Source: Chrysopilus asiliformis (lineage: Eukaryota; Arthropoda; Insecta; Diptera; Rhagionidae). From it: 64,000 nt of DNA. Under the pieces are notes generated by a model. The model ran no database searches and was not told the origin of the DNA. It saw only the letters and a program-made list of their open reading frames with translations. Shown one piece after another: positions 10,790 through 21,507 of this stretch (the first letter of the stretch is position 1; every line of letters begins with the position of its first letter). Location of the stretch: NCBI GenBank assembly GCA_964034945.1, contig OZ035963.1, forward strand, positions 43,795,090-43,859,089, written 5' to 3'. Position numbers and translations under genes: made by a program.

Positions 10790-11800
10790 CAGATGGAAAC
10801 AATATTTGCAATTTTCTTGAAAGCGCGAACAAAAAATTATTTGAAATATAATTACTGCATAATTTTTCTATACATCAGAATGCCAAAAACGGGACTGAAA
10901 TCGGTTGAGTGGTTCAAAAGTTATGAGGGAAGGACGCACAAACTTCGAGCCAAACGCATATATCATCTCCGTTCCGTCGGGAGTAAAAAATCGTCGTAAA
11001 ATAATTTCAGGCGTAAAAAAAAATCTAATTAAAATCTTAATACGACAAAATTCCTATTTACGATTTTTGTAATGTTTTCGAAATCAGAATTTTTAGTATA
11101 ACAAATTTTACCGCTTTTATTAATTACCCCCGACGGGACGGAGATGGTATATGCGTTTGGCTTAAAGTGTGTGCTTCCTTCCCTCATAACTTTTGCACCA
11201 CTCAACCAATTTCGGTCCCGTTTTTGGCATTCGGCTGGATATGAGTGCCGCAAGGTTCTTGCGTTTAAAAATTCCCCCTTTCCCTTTCAATTTAAACCCC
11301 ATCTCCGTGTATCTCCTGATCCATTGAACCGATTCCGATCCCGCTTTCGCCATTCCGTTGTAAATAATGAAAGGAATATTTTAGTGTACAAGAGTTCCCC
11401 CTCCCCCTCAATTTAAGCCCCCTCTCCTTCTATCTTCTGATCCACTGAACCGATTTCGATCCCGCTTCCGCCATTTGCTTGTAAATAATGAAAGGAATAT
11501 TTTAGTGTACAACAGTTAAACCCCCTCTCCTTGCACCTTCTGATCCACTCAACCGATTTCGATCCTGTTTTTGACATTCTGTTGTAAATAATGAAAGTTT
11601 GTAAGAATTCACTCTCCCCTTAACGTTACCTCTCGTCTCCCTGTGTATTTTGATTCCCTGAATCGTTTTCGATCCCGCTTCGGCATTCGAAGGACATTAC
11701 TTGAAAAAATTTGTTAATCTTTAAATAATTATTACAATACAAATTGGTTACAAAAACACTTTAAATTCAATCGGACATAAAAAGTTTTGTTGAATACTAG
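10790..11800 (-). repeat. repeat with about 110-bp internal units, inverted copy of 42.18-42.9 kb
   Basis: Units containing CCGATTTCGATCCCGCTT, GTAAATAATGAAAGGAATA and CCCCCTCTCC recur about five times. The block ends with TACAATACAAATTGGTTAC, and the whole is found inverted at about 42180-42900. It is non-coding; probably part of a Helitron-like element. Confidence 0.6.
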
Positions 11801-12049
11801 CTGAATTAAATGAATTAGAGATGGTAACTCCCTGGGAGTGTTAAATAACTGAGCATTACGCATTAAATAATCAAAAACTACCCAGCTGCGTTTCATTTAA
11901 AATCGGGAACCGTTATAACGACGAGGATATAGGAAAAAAGCGAATTTTCGTTTTACGTGCGGATTATCCGTGGTAGTGAAAGTGTTCAAATTGTTCCGTG
12001 ACACAGGACTCAAAAATTTTCAATTGCTTTTGGGTAGTGATTTAGTGTA

Positions 12050-12214
12050 ATGGCAAATCCACCGCAAGTTCTACAAACAACCTTATCGATTGAGCCATTT
12101 GATATAAAAATATCGAAGTGAAGTCGATGGATCGATCGGTTCGGCATTGCGGTGTCTTTAGTCACTAGTGGCGACGAAAAAAAGGAACTGCTCATTACAT
12201 ACATGGGTCCTGAC
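12050..12214 (+). pseudogene. gypsy-1 gag, first fragment
   Basis: The ATG at 12050 opens a protein (MANPPQVLQTTLSIEPFDI) followed by an in-frame TGA at 12119-12121 and then SRWIDRFGIAVS and KELLITYMGPD. This is the N-terminus of a Mag-like Ty3/gypsy Gag, whose next block is found at 17137. The frame breaks at GTCCTGAC, the target of the hAT insertion, and resumes in phase after the second copy of that octamer. The element's 5' LTR and leader probably lie in 11820-12049 but no LTR boundary is certain. Confidence 0.75.
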
Positions 12215-12217
12215 CAG

Positions 12218-14282
12218 GGGCCACTTCATGTAAAATTTCTTCGACTAGAAAGTCGAACCATTTTTGAAGTGATAACTTCTTTAGGCGCGTTGGGCGATTT
12301 TTGGATGGGTAAAAACTTATGGTTTGGCGTCAGCATATGCTTTCCACAAAACGTGACGCTTTCCACATTGGAAAACCTTTCAACTTCCAAAGCTTTAAGC
12401 TTCAACTTCCACATTGGAAAACTTTTAAAAAAAGCACCTCAACTTCCAAAGCTTTCTGTTATGGTTTTTTCGATAATGATAATGAAGACCTCGGTGCAAA
12501 AAGCGGTCATCTCCACTTTTTCAAATTTTTCAGGAGAGACAAAAAGTATTAGCGTAAAATTTTTGCTCTGGGACAAAGTTAACAATTTACAGTTTAAATC
12601 AAGCATGTATCCATATTTTTTTTTTTGAAAAAGTTATGGACATTTTAAAGTTTTGGACATAGCTGTTTCTTGCACCCAAGAGTAAAAAAGCGGTTTTTAA
12701 AATTTTTTTATGACTACAAAATACAGTCCAGACTTGTTAACTAGCCTTTATTTAGTAAAAAACAAATAAAAAATTAAAAAATTTTCAATTTAACAAAACA
12801 AAAGTCCCAGAATAAAAAAAAAAATTTTTTGGAAAAAAATTCCGCGTCAAATTATATGAAACAATGCATCTTTTCTTTAATAACTTTTTACACAGGCCTC
12901 TAAAAAGTATGCTCTTTGCAGCCAAATGTGCGCATTCGTTTATTCTTGCATTTGGCATCAATAACTCATTTTCGCAAAAAAGTGGACATGACCGCTTTTT
13001 GCACCGAGGTCTTGAATTTTCATTTTAGAAAAACTTTACAACAGAAAAAGTTTACTTCCACGAAAGAAAAACTGCGCTCAAAAAAAACTCGAGATATTAA
13101 AAAAGTCTGTTGGATTTACCAATTGCGCGTTTCAACTGCAGTTTTTTAATAAAGCTTCTTCTCTAAAAAAGATTTCTCACAGCTTGAACTGGCTGATAAC
13201 AGCTGCTTTTTTTAATGATCCGGATAACAGATCCATATGGATCATTAAAAAAAACAGCTAATGTATATATGTAATTGTTTCTCGGAGTGGCGGTAGATGT
13301 GAAAACCAGACTAATGTTAATGATTTTAATTTACAAATTATGAAATATTAATTTTTGATACTACAAATAATTTGAAAATCCAAAAAAAATATGTTATGTC
13401 ATAGTTTAAGGTTATCACTTCTGTCGGCAGTCCCAATGACTGCTTTGTTTTTTTAGTCGAAGAAAATTGATATTGGGTTCATGTAATTCCTTCGACCACG
13501 AATTAGGCATTGCCTAATGTCGTATATACTAGAATCCGACTAATTAGGCCATTTAAGTTGTCAAAATCGAAGAGTCGCGCGAAAGTATTTCCAATTTTCT
13601 GTGGTCACGGAAAAAATTTAAAAAATGTTTTTTGACACAGAGCAGTAATGAGGAGTTTTTAAAGGACTTAACGGCTGAAAGAAGACGTCTTAGGGATATT
13701 AGCAACCCTTTAGCATTGGCAGAAACAGAGTATGATTATGTGAAATATGAATATTTTTTAGATATGAATTGTGATCCTTTGAAATATTTCAGCTTTAAAA
13801 TGAGGTTTAGGGTTTCCAAGGACATTTTTAGCTGCATTTTAAACACGATTGGGACACCAATAACCAGTAGAAACACCAGTGTACCAACGATAATAAAGTT
13901 AGCAACGACTTTAAAATTATATGGAGTGTTTCTCCATATATTCAGCTAACAAACATTTTTGGGCTTCATTGATACCGGTGGACGGAAGTTGCTTCTCTTG
14001 GCTTAGTTTATTGGAATTCGCCCTGAAATCAACGCATTATATATAAATTTCATATTAAATCGTAGATATAATTAAAGTTTTTCGCAAAAAATGCCACTAT
14101 ACTCACATTTTAACAAATGTCTTCAGCCAAAACTTTTCTTCGACCTACTGGACGAATGATATTTCACCATCGACTAAATTTGATTTTATCGTTCGACCAA
14201 AAAGGTCGAAAATTTGATACATGAACCCAATTTCGGAAATAGTCGAAAAATTGTGGTCGAAGTAAGTTACATGAAGCCACCC
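12218..14282 (+). mobile_element. PIF/Harbinger element inserted in the hAT left end
   Basis: The ends GGGCCACTTCATGTAA (12218) and, inverted, GGGTGGCTTCATGTAA (14282) are flanked by CAG and CAT, a diverged 3-bp CWG-type duplication as known for some Harbingers. The interior carries one PIF-like ORF (13632-13949) and otherwise non-coding AT-rich DNA with an inverted repeat near 13205-13260. Confidence 0.7.
13632..13949 (+). pseudogene. PIF/Harbinger transposase, N-terminal fragment
   Basis: The 105-residue product contains KYFSFKMRFRVSKDIFSCI and a following helix with TIIKLATTLKLYGVF. This resembles the segment just upstream of the DDE domain in PIF/Harbinger transposases (FRMS..TF...L, then an ALR.LATG-type block). 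The catalytic DDE domain is absent, so it is a truncated remnant. Placement inside matching Harbinger ends supports the call. Confidence 0.55.
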
Positions 14283-14967
14283 CATGGTTGGGACTTGAGG
14301 ATGTGTGAAAGGTACTATTTTTGCCCAAAAAGGGTACTAGATTGAGACAATGTGGTACTCGATTTTTTTTAACTATCTTGCAACCAAAATCGTGTTTTAT
14401 GCTTATTACATAAGAGTAAAAAAAATCTAAATCTCGTAATTTTAGAAAAAAATCCTTAACCCATATGGATAGACTTGCGCTATAAATCTGTGGAAATTTG
14501 CCAAAACTTGATAACTACATTTTTCAAATTTTCAACGAACCTATTTAAAAATTTCCAAAAAATATGACTCGATAAAATTTTTAGTTTGTTATTTAATTAA
14601 AAAAATATTTTATGCGTTAATTTAAACATTAAAATAATCGGCAAAAGAAAAATTTTGTGATATATTTTTTTGAAATTTTAAAATTGCTTCGTTGAAAATT
14701 TCAAAAATGTAGTTATCAAGTTTTGGAAAATTTCCACAGAAATATAACCGTTCTCGGTAAAAAAAAATACTCTAGAAAAACACCAAAAAACCAATAAAAA
14801 TTGTCTAGATGTATTTGTTTTTTCTTTTTTTAAATTTATATTTTAATTTTTTGTATAAACTCCATCTAAAAACTTAAATTTCAAGAAGTATTTTGAGCTA
14901 TTGCTAATATATTTTAATATATTTTTTCGGGCTAATTGGTCAAATAATACAAAACTATGTGTAAATT

Positions 14968-15006
14968 CTAGCGACGTTTCGTCCCTTTATTGGCGACATT
15001 CTCAAG
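14968..15006 (-). ncRNA. degenerate hammerhead-like motif
   Basis: On the minus strand a CTTGAGA box, a short stem and GGACGAAACGTCGC resemble the hammerhead-type motif of the other PLE ends, but CTTGAGA departs from CTGANGA. Probably inactive. Confidence 0.4.
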
Positions 15007-15116
15007 CTGAATATGTAAGTATAAAAGTTGTCACGATTAAATACATAGGACTAATTAAAAACAAAAAAAAAACTAATAGTAAATAAATAAAACAAGCGTA
15101 CAAATAGCCATGTTTC

Positions 15117-15163
15117 ACCAAGCGGTCCGCAGAGAATTTCGCTCTCTGCGGACCGCTTGGTGA
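15117..15163. repeat. perfect 20-bp inverted repeat at the PLE1 RT junction
   Basis: The arms 15117-15136 and 15144-15163 are exact complements around a 7-bp loop (ATTTCGC). The right arm runs into the RT motif SPLSPIL. It marks the point where sequence switches strand. Confidence 0.85.
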
Positions 15164-16222
15164 GTCCCCTATCGCCAATTCTAGCGGACTTAATTATGGA
15201 GGAGTTATTAGATGAGTCTTTAGGCAAACTATCTTTCAAGCCAAAAATTTGTATTAAATATGTGGATGATTTGTTCATGATTTTGCCAAAAAACAAAGTA
15301 TCAGAGACACTATCTACACTAAATTCTTTCCACAGCAAATTGCAATTTACTGTGGAGGAAGAATCGGAAGGTGTTCTACCGTATTTGGATGTGAAAGTCA
15401 TTCGAAATGGAATTGATCTTAATTTTGATTGCTATCAAAAACCTACTTCATCAGGTAGAATGCTCCATTTCGCTTCACATCATCCAAAACATCATAAGAT
15501 CAATACTGCAACGAATCTAGTCAGAAAAATTTTAATTTTAAGCGACGCAAAATTCCACAACAAAAATATCAATATTATCAAGAAGATTCTGAACCAAAAC
15601 GGTTACCCTGTGAATTTGATAAATAAAATTATAAAAACACAAATTATGAAATCACAGAACAATACAAACAACGACAACATCACCGTTAATGACAGAATGG
15701 CAAACCCATGTTTTAGGAGTGTAGGTTATATTCCAGGGTTCTCGGAAAATCTGAAACGCCTTATTAAACAAAATGATGGTAACATAATAACAGCTTTCAA
15801 ACCGCTAAAAACAGTAAAAAAATGTTACACGAGATTAAAAGATAAAATTCCGAGACTCCTGCAATCTAACTTAGTTTATGAAATTCCATGCTCGGGTACT
15901 AATAACAATTCTTGTAATGCTAAATATGTTGGCACCACCAGCCAACATTTAAAAAACAGAATCGCGGGACATATGTAGATCAGATATTAAATCCAAATCT
16001 GCAAACAAAACAGCGTTGTCGGAGCATTGTATTAATTTTAATCATGCTCCTAATTTTGACGAAACCAAAATTCTTTGTAAAGAAAAAAATTTTAATAAAA
16101 GAATGACGCTAGAAGCATTACACATATACACCACTAAAAACTCAGTAAATAAGAGAACAGACACAGAGAATATCAACGAAACATATTGTGCTCTTTTAGA
16201 ACGGAAAAACGGTTTAAATTGA
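15157..16222 (+). pseudogene. Penelope-like reverse transcriptase and GIY-YIG endonuclease
   Basis: The first frame (15157-15978, 273 residues) contains SPLSPILADLIMEE and KYVDDLFMILP, the polymerase active site, then thumb-like sequence and the start of the GIY-YIG nuclease (VYEIPC..., YVGTTSQHLKNRI). A frameshift near 15978-16016 separates the end of the nuclease (16016-16222; EALHIYTTKNSVNKRTDTEN). The protein normally has about 800 residues; the N-terminal RT motifs are missing. PLE proteins reverse-transcribe their own RNA and cut DNA with GIY-YIG. Confidence 0.82.
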
Positions 16223-16437
16223 CTAATATAAAATAAAAATATTTTTTAAATTTGACAAGGACGGATGTTTCCGATTTTTATTTCAATATTTATTTATTTT
16301 GTGCAACGTATTAATTTATTTCTATGTACGTTTGTAACAGTGTTTTATTGTTTAAATTTTAACAACAAATAATGTAAGTAGAAAAAAATTGTGCAATTAG
16401 ATTAAATCATTATAAACTGTGCATCATAGATCCTAGC

Positions 16438-16480
16438 ACTCCTGAAGAAGCCTAGCGCCAGCAGGCGAAACGTCGAGGCA
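16438..16480 (+). ncRNA. hammerhead-like ribozyme motif in the PLE1 3' end
   Basis: CTGAAGA (16442-16448), a hairpin closed by GCCT/AGGC and GAAACGTC (16467-16474) follow the hammerhead core order. One unpaired base separates CTGAAGA from stem II, as in the other two copies. PLEs are known to carry hammerhead motifs in their terminal repeats. Activity is inferred only. Confidence 0.55.
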
Positions 16481-17136
16481 TTAAATAAAATAATGTTCAA
16501 TACATAATTGGAGTTTTAATCCAGACCGTATAACCCGTGAAGACTTAAGATAGTAGAATAACAACGGTCGAGAATATAAGATAATCATGTTGAATACTAA
16601 TAACTTAAACATCATTAATTTGTATATAGAGTATTTTTAACCCCCATAGAAAAAAACATGTACCGAACGGGTTAATTAAAGACTACTGATTAAGGGAAAT
16701 ATGAAAATCAATCGTAGGCCATGGAAATGTGATTTATATTAGCAATAGCTCAAAATACTTCTCGAAATTTAAGTTTTTAGATGGAGTTTATACAAAAATT
16801 TAAAATTTAAATAAAAGCGAAAATTTAATACATCTAGACAATTTTTCTTGGGTTTTTGGAGTTTTTCTAGAGTATTTTTTGACCGGGAACGGTTATATTT
16901 ACAGCGCAAAAGTCAAGGATTTTTTTTTCTGAAATTACGAGATTTAGATTTTTCTTAACTCCTATGTAATAAGCATAAAAAACGATTTTTGTTGCACGAT
17001 AGTTAAAAAAAAAATCTAGTACCACATTATCTCAATCTAGTACCACATTATCTCAATCTAGTACCACATTATCTCAATCTTTTTGGGCAAAAATAGTACC
17101 TTCTACACATCCTGAAGTCCCAACCCTGGTCCTGAC

Positions 17137-17325
17137 ACGTACAACATTTTGTGCGACAAGTTATCGCCGGCAAAACCCATGGATAAATCTTACGAGGAGA
17201 TTACCCAAACATTAAAAGATTTCTTTGAGCCTGAAAAAAAAACAAATCTTGGAAAATTACCGTTTCCACTTATGCAAACAAGGCGAAGGTGAAACGGGGA
17301 ACGAGTACTTGGTTGCGCTGCGTCG
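17137..17325 (+). pseudogene. gypsy-1 gag, second fragment
   Basis: Reading in phase with the fragment ending at 12214, this segment gives TYNILCDKLSPAKP, SYEEITQTLKDFFEP and, after a one-base shift, GEGETGNEYLVALRR. These are the conserved central blocks of Ty3/gypsy Mag-like Gag. It stops at CGTCG (17321-17325), the target of the Transib insertion, and the final motif resumes at 18645. Confidence 0.8.
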
Positions 17326-17892
17326 TACTATGGGGCCAAAGTGCCATTCGGCGGCCAAAAATCCATAACTTTAGAACGGATCAATATTTTTGAATGGGGG
17401 GTTTTTTTTGTTGGCTAGATAAAAGTCCAAGCTTTATTTCCTCACAATCAGATCACCCCCTCCCCTACCCATCTGCATTTGAAATCAAAAATTACCAAAA
17501 TCTCGAGAACGGTTGGTCGTACAGAAAAATTGACGAAAATATTTAGAATGCCGTTTTACATATATCGTCAGTACATGAAAATCGAATAGGAGTAACTTTA
17601 ATATCCTATATGATGAAATAATCAAAACTGTAATATTTGTTGTTGTAATATTTTTTTGGTTTTGTTTTAAAGTTGTTTTTTAAATGATATAAAAAAATAT
17701 AGCATTTTTAAAGACAACTTTTTTTTAATACGATTATTTCAATACAATTTGATACAAATACACATGGCTAAAATTACATTAAGTTGCGGAAAAATTATAT
17801 TCTAATAATGTCTTGATCTACGTCGAATTTTAACAATTGTAGGATTTCTTGATCTTCCTCGTCAAAAAAATTCATCTTTTGCACTTGTCCAT

Positions 17893-18321
17893 TTAGAATT
17901 CAGAGAAGCCAAAAATGGATCTGACGATAGAAGTAATATATTCATTAAATTGGGATAGTCTAAAATTTCTGTAGTCTTTATTTTTCGATTCCTGAGCTTC
18001 TTCTGAAAGCTCCCCAAGTGGTAAAATGCTTTTTTCAATTATCAGCTTGCCATGGAAAAGCACTTTATGCATTGTTGCAGACATATTTCTCGAATTGTAA
18101 TGTATTTTATACAAATCAGCTGCAGACTTGGCATATGATTCGAATTTATCTGGATTTACTGCCTGCTTGTTTGATAGCACCGATAATATAACTTTCAATC
18201 GTCGAATTAATGTTTGACACCTGACCGGATCAAGCCGGACCAAATTTTGCAGGGCCATATATATACAAAATTTCGCGAAAAAAATAGTATTTTTAGAATG
18301 CCCAGAATTCCGGGATAACAA
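17893..18321 (-). pseudogene. Transib transposase, C-terminal remnant
   Basis: The 142-residue ORF contains RNMSATMHKVLFHGKLIIEK followed by LPLGELSEEAQESKNKDYR, a block typical of the C-terminal part of Transib transposases (which share ancestry with RAG1 and have a DDE core). The catalytic acids upstream are mostly missing, so the copy is non-autonomous. Orientation is minus relative to gypsy-1. Confidence 0.65.
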
Positions 18322-18363
18322 TTTTAAGAAAAAAAATGTAGTACTACAAATTTTTAATTTTTA

Positions 18364-18600
18364 TTATAATTGCCTAAATATGTCCTCATTTTGATGATAA
18401 AATTGATTTTTCTGTACTAAGTGACTTAATAAAGTTAAAAAAATTTGTTGAAAATTCGAAAATTGAAAAAAAACGGAATTTTTACCAACTTTCACCGTTC
18501 GAAAATTACTTGTCACAGGAGAGTGTCCTTTTGGATTTCTAGGTTCACAAGTATTTCCAACGCAATGACATAACCGAAATCCTTCAAAGGCAGAACTCAA
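18364..18600 (-). pseudogene. possible N-terminal Transib transposase fragment
   Basis: The 78-residue ORF lies just inside the right Transib end and upstream of the C-terminal remnant on the same strand. It contains SSAFEGFRLCHCVGNTCEPR and PKGHSPVTSNF. I do not recognise the motif with certainty; position and strand suggest the start of the transposase, joined to the C-terminal part by an internal deletion. Confidence 0.35.
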
Positions 18601-18644
18601 AATTTGTATTTTTGGCCGCCGAATTCCACTTTGAGCCCATAGTG

Positions 18645-18702
18645 CGTCGGTTGTCGACAGATTGTGGTTTCGATGCGTATTTAGACACTGCTTTGCGAAA
18701 TC
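18645..18702 (+). pseudogene. gypsy-1 gag, third fragment
   Basis: Directly after the second CGTCG the frame reads LSTDCGFDAYLDTALRNQ, the conserved Gag motif that follows the ALRRL block ending at 17325. It then runs into a G-rich simple repeat and the rest of Gag is lost until the zinc knuckles at 33265. Confidence 0.78.
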
Positions 18703-18775
18703 AGGGGGAAGGGGGAGGGGGAGGGTGAAGGGGGGAGGTGGAAGGGGGAAGGGAGAGAAGGAGGGTGGAGCGGTG
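18698..18775 (+). repeat. G-rich simple repeat
   Basis: Runs of GGGGGAA/GGGGGAGG on the plus strand, strikingly pure-purine against the AT-rich surroundings. Could form quadruplex or triplex DNA. Confidence 0.85.
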
Positions 18776-19089
18776 ACTTTTTGCGCTCTTAAAAAAGCAT
18801 ATTTTTAGATAAAGTAATAAATTTAAGTAATAAATTATTATTTTTTTAATTATTTTTTTTACAGATCTGTAAAGAATTGTCCAGGCAACAAAATCTTGTA
18901 ACCAGAATTTGAAAAATAAATACAGTGTTTGCTATATTTAGTATTTTATTCAAAAATCGTCACTGTACGCTGACTTTTTACACTCACTGTATTAGTATGA
19001 TATGATCAACAGGATTACAAAGCCAACTGATTATTTGTGTAATTATATGTACATATATATAAATTTCTACTTAACTAATATATAAATTT

Positions 19090-19458
19090 TTACTTAAGTA
19101 CTCTAACTGCATAATTTTTCTTAATAAAATCTTTAGATAAGTTAAAATCACAGTTTAAAATATTATTGTATAGATTTGACATGGATGTCAAAGGTTCATT
19201 TAAACCATAATTTGTAACATGATTATTTGTATAAATTAATTTAGAGTGTCGAGATCTATGAGAACCAGTGTTAAAAGTAATCTTAGACAATAAATCACGT
19301 ACATTTAAATCTCCTGATAAAATTTGCGACACAAATACAACTCGGTGCATAACACGTCTATCCTCTAAAGAACTCATATTCAAGAGTTTAAGCCTTTCTG
19401 AATAAGGTGGGAAAATTCTGTGATCATCCCACTGGAGAGATTTACCCCCGTCGCACAC
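19090..19458 (-). pseudogene. LINE C-terminal domain
   Basis: The frame gives SLQWDDHRIFPPYSERLKLL, NMSSLEDRRVMHRVVFVSQI and later NTGSHRSRHSKLIY. This matches the region after the RT in Jockey/CR1-group LINEs (L..L.W, PPY..R, L..L..RR). It is separated from the RT only by the MITE at 19445-20840. The first few codons at 19445-19458 belong to that MITE. Confidence 0.72.
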
Positions 19459-19602
19459 TTGAGCTAAGCGAGCTCAACTACGTGAGCTAAGTTTCTCGCT
19501 GAAAGTAAAATCCTTAGCATTTGCATTGGCGACCGCACACTTCAGCGAAACTATGAAACTACATCGCGTAGTCATGGGCGACGCGGACTAAACCTTATCC
19601 CA

Positions 19603-20044
19603 CAATTGGCGCGGTGCGGGAGCGGCGCGGCGCGGCGCGGTTACCTCAGAGCGGCATGGTGACAGCCGCAGTCATTTTTAAACCGAAATTACGCGGCGCG
19701 GTTGCAGCTCTATTTGTTTTCTCATAACCTAAAAATCGCAGAAAATTTGAAGATTATTAATTTTTCCGCTTCATTTTCGGTTTCGAATACGTTTTAAAGT
19801 TATTTTTCATCTTTTTACTTGATAAAAATATTTGCAACAACACTCAGAAAACATAAACAACTGTCACCGCTTCCAACCGCATCTGAAAGTAGAAACTAGA
19901 CCTACTCTTCGCGGTGGCGCGCGGTTGCCGCGCGGCTGCCGCGTTTGGTCACCGCGCAATTATAAACCAACTCATATAAACCTATAGTTTCTACTACCAT
20001 ATGTCACCGCGCCGCGCCGCGCCGCTTTGCGCGTAATTGTGGGA
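19603..20044. mobile_element. GC-rich nested TIR element
   Basis: The left end CCCACAATTGGCGCGGTG and right end (inverted) CCCACAATTACGCGC lead into runs of GGCGCGGCGCGGCGCGG on both sides. The middle is AT-rich. It is much more GC-rich at its arms than anything else in the window. Superfamily unknown. Confidence 0.65.
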
Positions 20045-20258
20045 CAAGCTTAAGCTTGCTCGCGTAGTTCAGACCTCAACTACGCGAACGACTTCGCTGG
20101 CATCGCTGACACTCACATATAAATATTTTCGGCGTTATACAGTGTAGAATCGGTGTTTGCAAAAATGTAGTATTTTGTGGACATAAAAGTGTAAGGAAAA
20201 CGTGAAAATTGAATTCATTTGCGGAATATTTTCAATCGCGTTAAATAATTTATATCTA

Positions 20259-20693
20259 AACATAACAAAAGCTATAATTGCCAATCTGGCAATTATTGAA
20301 AACCCGTATGGTGATTTAACTAAACGGCGTATCAAAATTTCATTTGAATTCAAATTTTCCAATAAGATTTTTTTAAAACTTTTTCCAATCGGATTTTGAT
20401 GTATGGGAGTTTTATGTAGAATCATATTCTAAATAACTTTTGTTCTTGCACTTTTTTGATAGGATGCACAGTTTTTGAGATATTCGCGAAAAACATTTTC
20501 GTTCCTATGACAGACGGACAGACGGACAGACAGACAGACGGACAGACGGACGGACATGCAAAATTCAACTTTTTTTTATCATTCTAAACACACTGGTGTA
20601 ATTCATTTTTTTGTGCGATGAAGGGATCTTGGCGTTACAAACGGTAAGGCAAAGTTAATATACCCTTTGGTTTCACCATACGGGTATAAAAAT
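20259..20693 (-). mobile_element. DINE/Helentron-like element
   Basis: Minus-strand copy from the 3' tail (CATAACAAAAGCTATAATTG) through a GACGGACA microsatellite (20513-20555) to the 5' end (CACCATACGGGTATAAAAA). Slightly shortened inside. Confidence 0.7.
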
Positions 20694-20843
20694 GGCTGCA
20701 GATAAAGTGGAAAAATGCATATATTTACCGAAAATATCGCCGCGTAGCTTAGCTCAAGTGTGCAACGAGGTGAGCTAACCCAGCTAGGCTATGTAACTAT
20801 AGCCTCGCTCACATAGCTTAGTTGAAGTGTGCGACGGGGGTTA

Positions 20844-21507
20844 AGAGCAAACCGCAAAAATCTTTTTTGAACACCTTCGATGCGTTTAACATGACATGCA
20901 TAAAACAGATTCCAAACAACACAAGCATATTCCAACAGGGGACGAACAAATGTTGAATACACTTCAGCACATCAGGATCACTAATCTCTCTCGAAAATCG
21001 CTTGATAAACCCCAAGGTAGAATTAGCCCTACATATCACTTTATCAATATGGAGGTCAAAGTTCAATTTTTCATCAAGAATAATTCCCAAATCATCAACC
21101 TGTGAAACCACTCTGACTGACATGCCATTCAATTTATATGACGTGACTATTGGATTACGTTTTCTACTAAACGAAATAAGGACACATTTATCCACATTAA
21201 GCTTTAGGCCATTCTTACGACACCAAAGATTGAATTTAAACAAATCATTTTGAAAGAGTAGAGTGTCACGTAGAGATTTAATACATTTATAAATTTTAAC
21301 GTCTTCGGCAAACCCGAGGATCTCAGAATTATCAAATAATGCAAAAACATCATTGATAAATAGGAGAAAAAGTAAGGGACCCAAGTGACTACCCTGGGGA
21401 ACTCCCGAAGACACGTTGATCAATTCTGTTAGGACTCCATTATATAACACCGAAAAACTTCTATCAGACAAATAAGATTTTATCCATGTAATGATAGACT
21501 TTTTCAA
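20844..21507 (-). pseudogene. LINE reverse transcriptase, C-terminal half
   Basis: This frame contains SGVPQGSHLGPLLFLLFIND (RT motif 4 region), then LGFAEDVKIYK where the FADD active site is FAED, and KNGLKLNVDKC. The substitution at the second catalytic Asp would disable polymerisation if it is not a sequencing error. Beyond DFCGLLL the coding region is broken by the MITE ending at 20840. A one-base shift separates it from the N-terminal half. Confidence 0.82.

Larger units (their letters stand above)
14930..16510 (+). mobile_element. Penelope-like element 1 (PLE1), 5' truncated with inverted head
   Basis: The plus strand holds a C-terminal reverse transcriptase, a GIY-YIG endonuclease and a 3' hammerhead-like motif (16438-16480). 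The first about 200 bp (14930-15136) carry a degenerate hammerhead-like motif on the opposite strand (CGACGTTTCGTCC at 14972), as though a terminal repeat had been joined inverted. A 20-bp perfect hairpin marks the junction (15117-15163). It lies between the arms of the hAT element. Confidence 0.75.
12215..17128. mobile_element. hAT-type element nested in gypsy-1 gag
   Basis: The right end ...AAGTCCCAACCCTG and the left end CAG|GGTTGGGACTT (split by a Harbinger insertion, 12215-12217 plus 14286 on) form hAT-like CAGGG inverted ends. Both sides carry the 8-bp duplication GTCCTGAC (12207-12214 and 17129-17136). The ends extend into long diverged inverted arms (14286 to about 14915 and about 16725-17128). 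A Penelope-like element sits between the arms. No hAT transposase is visible, so it is a non-autonomous foldback-type member. Confidence 0.82.
17326..18644 (-). mobile_element. Transib element (RAG1-related DNA transposon), deleted copy
   Basis: The ends are TACTATGG at 17326 (one change from CACTATGG) and CCATAGTG at 18637-18644, flanked on both sides by the 5-bp duplication CGTCG. Transib elements have CACWATGG ends and 5-bp GC-rich CGNCG targets. The arms match for about 35 bp (AAAGTG...TTCGGCGGCCAAAAAT). Two minus-strand ORFs are transposase remnants. At about 1.3 kb it is less than half an autonomous copy. Confidence 0.85.
19445..20840. mobile_element. Harbinger-like MITE with TTA duplication, carrying two nested elements
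   Basis: The ends CCCCCGTCGCACACTT are inverted at 20825-20840 and flanked by TTA (19442-19444 and 20841-20843). The interior repeats GAGCTAAG and CTACGTGAGC phrases. A GC-rich TIR element (19603-20044) and a minus-strand DINE copy (20259-20693) are nested within. Removing it rejoins the LINE coding region apart from a one-base shift. Confidence 0.8.

Noticed and set aside
12152..12628. 158-codon plus-strand ORF as a new gene
   Set aside because: It begins in gypsy-1 gag and runs across the hAT and Harbinger left ends; it is a chance fusion.
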